Shown here: in pieces, positions 39,240 through 50,657 of the stretch
How the letters are laid out: the number at the start of each line of letters is the position of its first letter
Position numbering within the stretch: the first letter of the stretch is position 1
NCBI GenBank assembly: GCA_018806985.1
Contig: JADANN010000060.1
Span: 62,001 to 126,000, forward strand
DNA from: Angiostrongylus vasorum
Taxonomy: Eukaryota > Nematoda > Chromadorea > Rhabditida > Metastrongylidae
Reading direction: 5' to 3'
DNA: 64,000 nt
Notes under the pieces: generated by a model
The model's input: only the letters and a program-made list of their open reading frames with translations
What the model was told of the DNA's origin: nothing
Database searches by the model: none
Program-made: the position numbers and the translations under genes

Positions 39240-41250
39240 GTATTTCTTCTAGGGTCATATAGAAGAACTCTGACCAACGAATCGGTTGCTTTTCTGTTGT
39301 GCGTTTGAAACCCGAGGGATCCAGTCGCTAACGCCTCTTCTCCATCGGTTGTTGTTCATACGCATTACGCTTCTGGCCCACCTCATTTTCGACATCTTGG
39401 CGTTTAGAACGACGTCTCCGATTTTAGATCGTTGACCTGGATCAGAAAGTTGGATCCCCTCACTCACTTGCATAATGCGAGTACTCCTGTAGGTATCGTT
39501 CTCTCGACTGCGCGTTTGCTGACATTGAGTGAGTTAAGACAGGAATTATCGTAGAGTCGAGAATGTCGAGTGTTCATCGTTCTTGTCATCATATCTTCGA
39601 CGCTCCTAAATGCTTTACAAGAAAACCGCGTCCTTCTGCTCGACTCTAGAGCCAAGTCCTCCATGAACGTTTCTTCCTAACCCAGATACACATAACTGAA
39701 CAATTCATTAGTTCATTCGTTCCTTTGACCATCAATGGAGCATCAATAACAAATGCGTCTCTCATTAATATCGTCTTTTTTGAGGTTTACTGGGATGGGG
39801 CTTGCCTTGTCGAAATAGGGCAACGTTTGTTTATTCGTCCCGCTTTACTAACCTTTCATGTTATAACAGCGCCATCATCACCAAAGCGGAGATTGCGTAC
39901 TTTTTGGCTTTCATAGCCTTAAGATAAATAAACCGGTCGCATTTTTTTGGTCAATGTTACTTATAACAGAATTTCCCCCAAGCGCCGATTTTTTACACAC
40001 TCCTGTCCTCACTGGTTGTGCGGGTCCTAGCATAACCTCCATTTTTCGGAGTTTTACTTGTTTAGCCATTGCGGCTCCCGGGAGTCCCCAGTTTATAGTG
40101 GCCAAAGTCTGCCCAAAGTCGTCACCACTACAGGTAGTTGCAGCTCTTGTGGATCACAGGGGGATTTGCCACCATGCGACTAGTTTGATTCCAGGACGGT
40201 GGTGGATCCTAGTACTAATTTACTCTTAGCAAGGCTTCCTGATGGAAACGCCGAATTCCTTCTCAGCTTGGGGAGACAATGCCGTGGAGATGAATCCACC
40301 AGTTGTACATTGCAATCCGACACCCAAGAACACCTCCCAGCCACGATGAGGCGGCAATCCGTTGGGAGGCCGAGATCTTGATAAATCTCAAATTCAACTT
40401 AATTTTGGGGGCTTCGTTTCTTGAATTTAGTGTGTTTTTTTTCTTTTCAAGAAAAGCGAAATCTTGTGGGAACAAGGCGATTGTCATTTTTCCAGTAAAA
40501 TTTTGGAGGAACAGCGATATCAGGCAAAACCTTCGATTTACTACAGCGTTGAGAGCGGAGTTTCTTGGAATGTCATTTACGAAAGATGGTCTCGGTCGTT
40601 TTGCTAAACACAGACGGCCGCCAACTCTGTTCGTTCCACTGCAACCCGTGGCTTCCGATGTGACGTGCCTCAAACATTCTTCCTCATCCTATTTTAACGT
40701 TAGTTAAAATGACCGGTGGTCACATTAAAGAAGGTATGGCCCTTCTCCGAAGAACGCGAGTGCATAGACGACGAAGATTTCTAGTGCCGGTTAAGATCTA
40801 CCTCTTCAATCACAAACTTTCGATACGGGTTGTTAGTTATTCAAATGGAACAATGTTCATGGCCAGCTCGCACTGACGTCGTCTTAATTCTTTCATTCTG
40901 CATTTTGATTAGCTCAAAAGAGAATATAGAATGCAGGTAAGCGTGAATTATATCTAGTGATCGTCACTTTATTGTTTCCTGATTATACAGCTTAGACCAG
41001 CTCTGAGATCTTAGATAACTCTCTCCACTCATCCAACCTAACGGTGCTGAATCGGGGACTTTCCCGTGGTCAGGGAAATGAAGCACATTTATTATACTAT
41101 GCTTGGCCATTAACACTCACTTCTAGCTTGCCGAGTTCTTAGCGTGGGGATGGGTGTACTCACGAGTAGCTTTCCGATTTCTCCAAAGTTAAGGTGAAGC
41201 TTAGTTTTTGGAAGCGACTCCTAGCGAGCTCGCATGTACAGGCCTTTTAC
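39240..41250 (-). mobile_element. RTE-B LINE remnant interrupted by an R3 copy
   Basis: 39250-39900 is the 3' part on the minus strand (MRMNNNRWRRGVSDWIPR, EDLALESSRRTRFSCKAFRS). 39990-40340 is an R3 copy with well-preserved blocks. 40480-41250 resumes RTE-B 5' sequence (GTRPTFF-type endonuclease remnants, then the leader at 41040-41240 that parallels 36780-36980). The RTE-B middle is lost or replaced. No intact frame. Confidence 0.65.
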
Positions 41251-41549
41251 CGAAGTTATTTGTAGAAAGAAATCTGCATATACAAGAACATGGCCATGCA
41301 TGCATGCATGTGCATGATTGTGCCGGCGTAAATAGAGAGGTATTTGCCATATCGGCGTAGCACAAGCAGGGAGACCATGCCGTAGATCCACTGTCGTCTT
41401 AGAGAAGCATAAAGTTGATGATGAACACTCAATGATGTTCCGAAGATTATCCGTCTCTGTTTACTTTTTTACTTTCTGCCTACTAAAATTTTCACTGCAG
41501 GGTAATACGCGAAATAAATCTACAACGATGCTGAGATATCTGCAAAACT

Positions 41550-41770
41550 CCGGAACGGGGATGTCTGCGGTGGGGAACGAACGCGCTATTACCCTTTCCG
41601 GGGAGTAACACGTTCACCACCACACCATGTGGGTCCTTCGTTTCGCTTGTCTCTCAGCTAGTTCTATCGATCTCTGCCATCAGCAATCACCCGTCAGCGG
41701 GATTGATCCGGGGAGCCCAAATCGGCAACGAACCCATTTAAGCTGAGGCTGTAGTTATAATCGCATTTTG
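41550..41770 (-). mobile_element. SINE2 copy
   Basis: GTGGGGAACGAACGCGCTAT, CCTTTCCGGGGAGTAACACG, ACCACACCATGTGGGTCCTT, then CAGCAATCACCCGTCAGCGG: nearly the same as 21425-21625. Confidence 0.75.
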
Positions 41771-41889
41771 ACTTATCATTTACGGCCTACTCTTCGTAAT
41801 AGTAGGGTATATTGCGAAATATAACTTGGAGTTATATTTGAAAACAGTTACGTCACAAAAAGTGGTACCGAAATCCAGGTAACATGAAC

Positions 41890-42690
41890 ATCCTGATTCA
41901 TGACCTCTTTTTTTCACCCTTCGTACTCAAAAAGATCGTTTGTGAGAAAGGTTTTTGAAACGGCTACTAATGTAGACATAGAGAGCAGAAGGAATCGGTA
42001 CCAACAGAAATTCTTGCGAAAATGTATCGTTCTATCTTCCGTACATTTTCAACAAAGTAAACAGAGCTATAAAGCGATGCTTAAAATGGAGCGGTCTAGA
42101 GAAATTGGTATCAGTGATTGAACTACCACTAAACAGTTCAGCGTTATTCTTCAGTGAGCAAACATGAGGTTGGTATTCGTGTTTGCTCATCAAAGGAAAA
42201 CAATTAATTATCGACCAGTGCTAACGTTAATAAAAAGGCGATCGTGGAATTTACCAATGAGAGGCCAGCTAATTCGTAACCACTTCTATGACCACTTGTG
42301 CACCACTCAAAACTGCATAATTCGCCCTAACGATAGAGTGATTTCATGAGTTCGAGCACAGTGTACCTGGTCTCTTGTAAAGTGTGCGGGGCAAACATAT
42401 TGCCGAAACAAGTAGACAAGTGTGTGTCCGTATAAAAGAACACCTACGTGGTGAAGTTAAAGTCAAACAAAATACTAGTAAGTGCGCTTAGGACACAGAG
42501 ACATAACGGAGAAGATTTTGGAGTAGAATTCACAGTCATCGCAAAGGATTCTGAAACATCAGCACGCAAAACTCTTGTGATATTTTCGATAAATTTCAGG
42601 GAGCCAAAGTTGAAGGGCAAGGAAGAGTGCCTTGTTATCACTCCTGACCTTGTCAATATCTCATGCTCACTTTTTAACCTGCGATAAGCA
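41890..42690 (+). mobile_element. Degraded Penelope-like element, GIY-YIG end
   Basis: Plus-strand fragments follow the PLE order: RNHFYDHLCTTQNC (about 42270), then STVYLVSCKVCGANILPK (about 42355-42410, the GIY-YIG start with the YIG-type motif decayed), then 42448-42687 (RTQRHNGEDFGVEFTVIAKD, NFREPKLKGKEECLVIT). This is a more diverged PLE than the fold-back copies and has no recognisable terminal repeats. Confidence 0.6.
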
Positions 42691-42699
42691 CATTACCCA

Positions 42700-44320
42700 C
42701 CCATGTAAACACTACGCTCGGCGTCCCTCAATAACTGGAAGCTTTATAAACTACAAAACGATGAGTGTTTAAAAGAACCTGTTCTCTATGCAATTGAAAT
42801 TTAGGTTGTGATTTTTTTTCTCCTGGGTTTCTGATGTAACTGGCCGAATAGATTGCGCATTAATTTGACCTTTTTCCCGACTGTGAAAAGGATAAATCTG
42901 CTGAAATGTTAGTTAATGTAAAATAAATACTACCTTAACAGACACTGACTAAGATTAATAAAAAGTCGGAACTGGGAATCGGTAGCGCGACACATTCCTG
43001 TTCCGTGATGAGGTGTTCGGGCTCGTGGAAATGCTTTCGAAGGGGTCGTAAATGACTTGTTCTGTGATCGTTCTAACTGTGTTGATTACATCGTCCAGAT
43101 AACGGCGATTGGTCAGTTAATCAGTTGTCGGTAGGTGATTGGAATTGCCTTTCTCTCCTCTTCATTTTCAGCCACTGTTGACGTACTTATCTTCGTAGTG
43201 ACCTCTCCACCTTTGATTCTTTCTTTCAATACTTCTTTGTAGACGTTGAAGCTAAGAGATTAGCTGGCAGCTACCTGTTACTCTAAGTTCTGCGACACAG
43301 GGTTTCCTTGTTCATTTTCCATCTTTCATCTCACTGTTACTAAGGAGTTCTTTTAACCTATAATATAGAGGAGCCAGATTTGTGGATGTAGATCTTCTTC
43401 ATCGCATCGATACGAATCGAATGGAGTGAAGCACCGCACGAATAAAGTAGCGTTACTCAGCACCGTCGTTATCTACAGGACTCGAGCATCGCTAGAGTGA
43501 CCTTGGCTCATACGGCAGTTCTCCCAAATACATGACGGTGCTAAGTGGATTGCCAATTAAAATCGTTATTTTCAATCCATTACTTAATAGTCCAACTCAT
43601 ATTAACTGGTTTATTGTAAAGTGATATATTGAAAATAACCAGTACCTGTTAGCTTTCTAAGGAATTATGATTTTGCAAGAGTTCCCCATCTAAAACTAAG
43701 TTACACCTTAATCTCTTCGCTTTTCGAACTTTCGGCCATTGAATCTTATGCTTTCTTATAGAGGTCTTTTTTTGGGTTTTTCTTTTTCACTGAGTGTCAA
43801 AATAACAGAAGAACGAGAGAAAAGGACGTTTCAGTCCCTGTGTGTTCGTTGATTGTTGTGTCGAAGTGACCATTTTGCAAAAAAATTTTAAGGAATCAGT
43901 CAATCAGAGGAAGTTGAAATCTGAGACTGAAAACCGCGTTTGGTGCACCGTAGTCAAAAAATGTCGTCGTCCAGTGCTGGATGAGAAATCACGACGATGT
44001 TAGTGCTGCAGCATACAATGAATGACTTAATCTCAAGAATCGCTAACTCGACGAATGTACGTGGAAGGGTTAAGAAGAGCAATTAAAAAGAAAGTAAACA
44101 TATGCATTTTTCCGAGATTAAATGCCAATGGTTTTAGACGTTTTGCGATAGTTCTATTGAGCTAGTGGATATCATAGGTTTAGAATACACTGATGAACAT
44201 CATTTTTTCTTAGCTTCAGCCGAAGAGCGATCTTTCCATGCATACTTCAGAGATTTAACATAGATGTTTTGAAAACGGGGAGCAATCAATCCCAACTATT
44301 TCTTCCTTATTTATTTATTC
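42700..44320. other. Intergenic stretch, nothing assigned
   Basis: No element of the families named here and no gene could be supported. A minus-strand segment at about 43000-43250 has protein-like patches (EVLKERIKGGEVTTKIS; TITEQVIYDPFESISTSP) in two different frames with no consistent splice sites; I leave it unassigned. Confidence 0.35.
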
Positions 44321-44329
44321 GTTTGTTTA

Positions 44330-44740
44330 CTTACATGGCCCGACACCACATGCTGTGCGGACCGCGGGACCTCTTGCATTAGATTTGTTTACTAGCATAC
44401 ATCATTAACGAAGGCGTCCAGATTGGCGTGTTAGTTCGACTACTGTCTGGGAATTTTTAGCCCGCTATGAATCAGGTCGAGTGGTGATCGAGTCCATTTT
44501 CCCGGAAATCTTGGGGTAACCGTACTAGGGCATTCACAGGTCTTCGCTGCAGAAACCCCTCACCTTTTGTTTACATCGGGCAGGAGCATCTTCCAGACAT
44601 GTACCACTATCTCTGGTACCAATACCTCGACGTCGGAGGAATGAAGGCTTTTGTTGGATCGTGGTAGAGTCGAACCAGCGCGTTGGACGTATTCAACGAC
44701 ATCATTACCACTGCGTAACCTGAAACCGTTTTATGTACGA
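44330..44740 (-). mobile_element. SINE-like repeat with tRNA-like head
   Basis: At the right end, reverse-oriented, is GGTTACGCAGTGGTAATGAT followed by AACGCGCTGGTTCGACTCTA, an A-box/B-box pair (GGTTCGACTC). The body includes ATTCCTCCGACGTCGAGGTA and GTACCAGAGATAGTGG, analogous to SINE1's CCATCCCTCCGGGGTCGG and GGTACCAGACTTG. This is probably a related subfamily. Confidence 0.5.
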
Positions 44741-45194
44741 CATTAGTAGCTGTGAAGAATTACGGGCGCCTCTGTATACAAGACAGTTATGATCAGATTC
44801 CGTGATTGAGCACATGACAGTTTTCAACAATAATGTTGAGGTTCAAAATCCACTTGGATACTTAGAGACCCATCCTCACTAGTAGTGCCGACCACAGCCC
44901 ACCCCCGATTTGCTTCTTTCTTGCGCAGTCGTTGTCTATGTTAATATTCTGGTTCGAACATGATGACTCCAAAAGTAGTCTCCGACCACGAATGGTGACC
45001 ATTAATGTAAGCCACAAACCCATTGTTTGCGTGGTCGCCGAGAGGAGCTTGCATTCTCTCGGAGTCATTCCACTGTTCTTTTCATCCGTCTGTCCTCTAC
45101 TTTTTTCATTACTTGGCCGGCCTATGTGTGTTTTATTATCCATCTATATTCCCTTAAATCTTGAAAATGCGACAGAACTAGAGGTTTTTCGTGC

Positions 45195-45475
45195 CTTTTA
45201 AATTTCAGAAAACATCGTTCAAGCGCTCTGTAGGTAGTGCGACGAATCCTTAACGTGAGTGAAGTACCAGCTCACGTCTCTGCTGCATAACAAAGCGCTA
45301 GGGAGGACCGTTTAATCAAAAAAAGTGAGCACTTAGTTTTGGTCAGTTTCAAGTCAGTTTGTGAGCGGGTTCCATGACAGGCCCAAATGCAGCCCGTGCC
45401 CATCTTTGTTCTTCTGGTTAAGTTCTCCATCACCATTATATTCTCGCTGCTCATTGGACGTTCACACTATACGTA
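45195..45475 (-). mobile_element. RTE-A 3' fragment
   Basis: The minus-strand frame at 45454-45272 ends in SSLALCYAAET, the RTE C-terminal motif (ALCYAAETW), preceded by decayed sequence. Only a few hundred bases remain. Confidence 0.5.
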
Positions 45476-45649
45476 CAAGGTGCTCTCTATAACCATAGAA
45501 CTACCCAGCTCCATTTATTCGCCATGGCCTCATGAATGCTTCATGAACTGGATCTTCGCCCTATTTTTGCGCTGTCCAATCTTTTTTCCTGCTCTGTTGA
45601 GTTCACTGAGCAACGCCTACGCTCATTAGTACTCCACGACAAAAATCCT

Positions 45650-45950
45650 GCGTGTGGCGCAGTGGTCGGAGGTGCCCTGCAACACACACGTGGAATCGAT
45701 CTCCGCACCCATGGCCCACCAAGCCTTCCATCCCCTGCGGGGTCGGCAAACTGCTACCAGACTTGTCTGGGAGGATAGCAGCACTGGTTCGATACACCGG
45801 TAGGCCACCGCGAATCGTTGTAAAGGCCAGATACGCATTCAATCACCTCCACACGATGTTTAACGAAGTCGAATACATAGCCCATCTCTCAGGGGATTGA
45901 TCAACGCCGACTGCTATATCTCTTTATCCTTCAGTTATCAGCAAAATTGA
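45650..45950 (+). mobile_element. SINE1 copy, well preserved
   Basis: GTGGCGCAGTGGTCGGAGGT head; GGAATCGATCTCCGCACC B-box region; GGCCCACCAAGCCTTCCATC; CTTGTCTGGGAGGATAGCAG; GTAGGCCACCGCGAATCG; ATTCAATCACCTCCACACGA; CAGGGGATTGATCAACGCCG; TCTTTATCCTT tail. Together these define the family order. Confidence 0.88.
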
Positions 45951-45999
45951 CTGTAATTTTTCATAGATGCGTATAGCTTTCTCGTCCCACTTCATCATC

Positions 46000-47600
46000 C
46001 ACTTCGGTTTGGCTGTGAAGAGCTTTGCAGAGATGGTGCCTCCTGGTTGAATCCTTTTTCTATCATAGGGTCGATTTGAAAGCTGTATTTTATTACAGGA
46101 TTTTTAACAACAGACAGCAAGAGTTCTTAGGTAGAATGGGTTCACTACTTGGTCAGCTAGCGCTCATAGGATTGAATTCGTTTTGACGCTGTTAAACGCT
46201 TTTTTCGTAGTCGGAGAAAGTTGGAATAAGGAACAGACGGTACTCTTGGTAGAGTTCTAGAAGTTCTATAACTCGTTACCTCCTTCCAATGTGGTGCATG
46301 TAGTAGAATCCCTGTCGGAATGTTGCTCAGTAAATTATTTGTGCCTCATGCAAAGCCCTTGACATATGCGCAGCAGGATGATCATCTCTCGTTAGCAGCT
46401 TGTGAACCGACATTTCGTTAAAAAGGATTTCCTGGAACAAATGAGAAAAACTCCTTTCGTTTAATTGGCGTATATCGGCTTTCTGGCTTTTTGTCTAAAG
46501 GGTGATCACATGAAAAAATTGGTACGACCAGCGACCACAAGAAGAGCGTAAAAATCGGAGTATGAAGAGATTGTTCAAGTCGCAGCCGTGTTCGCTTGGT
46601 CCGATTCCCATCACGTCCTGTGCAATCCAAGATTTTATCGCCTCTCTGCTTGTCCCCCCGCCAGAGGTGTTATATGGAAGCCCTTAATGTGCAGTGTGCG
46701 AAGTTAGCGTATTGCCCACTTATTCTAGTTTCCTGGAGTTTCAAGATCTGCCTGGCTGAAATTTCCCTTAGGTTATCACCACAGATAATGGCGTTGTGGA
46801 TCATACGTAGATTGGTTACGTTGTAGCTAATTTGATAACAGGACGGCGATAATTCTCGATATTAATTCGCTCTTAGTAGAGAGGCTGAATGGAAAAGTCA
46901 AATTCCTTCTCACCTTGGAGGATCTTGCTGCAGTAAACTCCGCCGTTGGGTAGGGCAGGCACATCTTACGACCATTTTAATAGTCCACAAAAAGACTAGG
47001 GGAGGTGGTATTTCCAACAAACTTCTATGACCATTCATGACACGGCTTAGATGTGGTCCACGAACAATGCCGGTCAAAATCCTGCTTGCTTAGCTGGCCG
47101 TCCTTCCTCCAGTCTCGTTAATACGTGGAGCTGGGTAGTCTGTCTCAACAGCTTGTAGAGTTCACTCAACAAAATTTACTGTACTGTAGTTACGAGGATC
47201 ACACACGAGGTCTGTCACTGTTCTGGGAGTTCCTCCTTTTGAAGGTAAGATTTCATATGGGTTCCATGAAGTAGATGCAGTTTACGACTTGGAGCTCGAA
47301 TGAAGTAGTCCGTAATGTTATCGGTTCCTGGATATGTGCCTCTCTTTATAATTTTTTATAGCAACTCGAACTTCAGGGGAAGAATCCCGGGTAACTTTTC
47401 TCCAGCAGGGATCTAGAGTTCCAAGACGGGATTGTGGAACAGAAAAAGATAGGTTTAGACTCTAGAGTGCTCTTTCATTATAAAACCCATATCATGGCGT
47501 GATGTGGTGTTGGCTCCATCGTCACTCATTGGGGGATAATAGTGAGATCTTATATTTAAAAGCGTCCAGACGGAACTTCTTCAGCCTATTTCATTTTTAG
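46000..47600 (-). mobile_element. RTE-A LINE remnant with an R3 insertion
   Basis: Minus-strand RT fragments: the GGTISAKLF-type motif near 46050, a KKAFNSVKTN-like motif near 46190, and an N-terminal RT part near 47050-47170 (LEEGRPAKQAG-like). 46640-46990 is an R3 copy splitting the RT sequence. All frames are broken. Confidence 0.6.
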
Positions 47601-47924
47601 CTAATTCCCACACCATTTTTTTCTTGTACCAATGTAGTTCCTCTTGAAAAGACCTTTTACAGCAGGCACCCATTATTAGTCATGTTATGAACGTTGCAGT
47701 AGCAACATGGTTATTTTTTTCAGTGCAAGAGTCGGGCATCATGGCGTGTGGAGGGAATGCACACTTGGTTCGGTTCCAACATCTTTTGCCTTTTCTTTTA
47801 TCTTTTGAAAGATAATGTCTTTTGCATCCTGAGATTTGACCAGCTCTTGTCTTATCGCTCCACATGCCATACTGGACCTTCGAGTGCACGCACTAGTAAA
47901 CTAGTTAATTGACTGCTGAGCTAT

Positions 47925-48190
47925 TATTGATTCACTGGATCCCTAATGTTAGCCTAGCTGAAACTTTCTTCGAGACGTCACCACAGTCCCTGGCCTTTAT
48001 ATGTCACAGACTTTGCCACCTTGAGACTAATCGATAGCAATATGGCGATTATTCCTGGTATTAGCTTGCTACCTCCTGAGACTACTGACTGAAATTCGGT
48101 GGATACTCTTGTTGAGCTTAGGAGACCCCATTATGAGATAAACTCTACACTATAACTCACAGTCCGAGAACAATGCGGATCCACCCATAA
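47925..48190 (+). repeat. R3 copy, diverged
   Basis: ATCGATAGCAATATGGCGAT, then TTCCTGGTATTAGCTTGC and TGTTGAGCTTAGGAGACCCC follow the R3 order seen at 13990 and 46640. Diverged. Confidence 0.45.
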
Positions 48191-48199
48191 GATGGCAAA

Positions 48200-49470
48200 C
48201 CTTTGTGGAGAGGGGGATACGTTGATAACAAAAGTCATCGAAAACACATAGAAAAGCAGAATTCTAAAGGTAAAAGCACACAGAAGGTCAAAGCCATTTA
48301 CTTGCGCAGGGAGTAGTGGCTGGTGTGACTAGATATCTACCTATAGCCAGTACAACGAACGCTTGTACATCAAGATAATGCAGCAACTACGCCAATTTTG
48401 GCGCCGGTCTGTAAGCGTTAGCCATCCTAGAGATGACCAAATGTACATGCGGCCTATGCAATGATTTGAGATAGCCTATCGACTCATCAAGATAAAGATT
48501 TAACCTCCCAGACGTATCGTATCAATTTACTGCTATCAGAGGAAATGGGGTTAATGGTTATTCCATGTCGCGAAATCGAACCAACTACCATGTGTTACCA
48601 ACAATACGGTGCACGTGCCCTTACCTTTCACTTACATATTGTTTACGAAACTTTTCAAAAACCATAAATTGTGCTATGAAATCACTGTTTATCAAGAAAT
48701 CCGATGGCTCAGAAACTATTGGATGAATTCGTTTCCATAAAACCACACCGATTCCAGTGAATTTCAAAAGTACATTGTGCAAAAAAACGCCCATAATGAG
48801 TACATGGTTAGTTCATCAGTTACATGGAAATTTTTTTCCGTTTCTGTTAACGAACCCCGATCAGTAGGTATTAGCAACAAAGGAGCGGCTTCTACGTTTT
48901 CCACTAGGGCCGCCTTCAAACGCGTTAGCACCTACTTACTTTAACCGACAAATTTTCTAACGTAGAACTTTCTGAGGAACTTAACTGCATGCGAAGAAGT
49001 CTTTGTGACAAAACTAACGCCGAATTCCATAGTTGAATCGCACAAATACCATGTACATTATCCGTGTTTGAAGATGTATATTACTTCTGGTACGGCACGT
49101 TCTAGTTTCCACCAAATTCATCATAAAACCAAGAAATTGCAACGATGCAATAGTGTATTTAAGACAACCTGGGTTGCTTATGTTACTTACCGAGTGTTTT
49201 GAAAATGTGAAATCGGCTTCAAAAATGCTCTACTGACTTTTTACATGTCGTTTTCTCAAAGGCATCTAAGCATAATATAATTAACAGCAAGCAGTTTTTT
49301 TAGTAACTGTAAACTCTGTATCAGTATAAATGTTATAGAAATTCCAGTACGACATGCTCGAATGTTCCAGCTGGTGTTAAACAGAAGCACACTTAGCAGA
49401 GCTACTGATGACGCTCGCCGTTACTTGTCTTCCTCTACCACATCTCATTCATTAACTGTACGTATCTATC
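48200..49470. other. Intergenic stretch, nothing assigned
   Basis: A tRNA-like reversed segment at 48555-48625 (AAATCGAACCAACTACCATG) may be a SINE head. The rest is AT-rich, without a protein-like frame or a repeat shared with this window. Confidence 0.35.
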
Positions 49471-49479
49471 ATCGTTGGT

Positions 49480-49770
49480 AGAGGCCCATGTAGCGCAGTG
49501 GTTAAAGGCCCCCTGCCATACACATGGGATCGATCCCCGCGCTCCACATTCACCAAGCCTTCCATCTCTCCGGAGTCGACAGACTACTACCAGACTTGTC
49601 TGGAAGGGTACCAGCATTGATTCGACACATCGGTAGACCACAGCGAGTCATTGTATAGTCAGATATGCATTCAATCACCTCCAAAGATGCTTAGTGAAAT
49701 CGAATGCATGACGCATCCCCCAGGGATTGAAAAAACGCCGACAGTTTATCCACTTTTTATCTTATCACTC
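49480..49770 (+). mobile_element. SINE1 copy
   Basis: ATGTAGCGCAGTGGTTAAAG head, ACATGGGATCGATCCCCGCG B-box region, CACCAAGCCTTCCATCTCTC, AGACTTGTCTGGAAGGGTAC and a TTTATCCACTTTTTATC tail. Confidence 0.88.
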
Positions 49771-49954
49771 CATTGATTAGTGTTACGGTGCTGCACAACT
49801 GGTAGATATGATACTGTCAAATAAGAGCCGTGAATGCGATTCCAATCGTTGTTAACTTGTCAAAGCCATATTTATCACTGTCGAGTTCATATCTCGATTT
49901 CTATGAAGTAAGAAAAAAAAATTGAAATACTCAAAAAATCGTAATCCACGTGAA

Positions 49955-50235
49955 TATAAAGGATAAAGCTTTAGGCGCTGATTAATCCCTGAAGAATGCG
50001 CCAAGCATTCGACTTCACTAAGCACCGTTGGAGGTGACTGAATGCATATCTGGCCTTTAGAATGACTCGCGGTGGGACCTGCCTATGTATTGAGCCAGTG
50101 CTGCTATCCTCCCTACACAATTCTGGAATTTGCCGACCCCGGAAGGATGGAAGGCTTGGTGAGCACGGAACGCGCGGATCGATGCCATGTGTACACAGTG
50201 CACCTCTGATCACTGCGCTACACGCGTTCCTATGT
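49955..50235 (-). mobile_element. SINE1 copy
   Basis: Reverse-oriented: AAGGATAAAGCTTTAGGCGC tail, CGGAAGGATGGAAGGCTTGG, GCGCGGATCGATGCCATGTG and the end CACTGCGCTACACGCG. It faces the copy 190 bp to its left, so the two form an inverted pair upstream of the DHHC gene. Confidence 0.85.
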
Positions 50236-50657
50236 TAATATAAAACCTACAAAAACCAACAACATAAAAAATTAAGAGAAAATATAATGGAAAATTAAAG
50301 AAGAATCGATGCTGAATCATAAAAGGTATGTCTGTGTTCTTTCGGAATGGGATTTTTCGCGTTGTTCAGGTTCGGGTTCGGGTTCGGTCGGCCCAGTCGG
50401 CGGCAAAGAAACAGAGTGGAGTGGCTGCGCTGCGAGACCGCGCGCGGAGCGTGGCCAGGGGCAAACGCCATCCGCACTTCCGTCGTCCGTCGGGACTCAT
50501 CCGAACCAATTTGTAGAGCATGTTAGTGTTGTCCATTTCTTCATCGATTCGTCTCTTTTTTTATAATCCTAACATTTGTAACCAGTTTATTCCTCTCATG
50601 TATTGATAGTTGGAAGCTCGAGATTTTTCGCTGGTGTTGATTTCTTTTGTTTCCAGA

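Noticed and set aside
43000..43250. Possible minus-strand exon with protein-like patches
   Set aside because: The patches are in different frames, lack consistent splice sites and show no recognisable domain.
45650..45725. Possible tRNA genes at the heads of SINE1 copies
   Set aside because: A- and B-box-like sequences are present but no acceptor stem or coherent anticodon arm is formed, and the same head recurs attached to the SINE body.
47680..47889. Minus-strand frame with a MWSDKT motif reminiscent of Tc1/mariner transposases
   Set aside because: Only the short motif fits; the neighbouring catalytic and HGGG-type blocks and terminal inverted repeats were not found.
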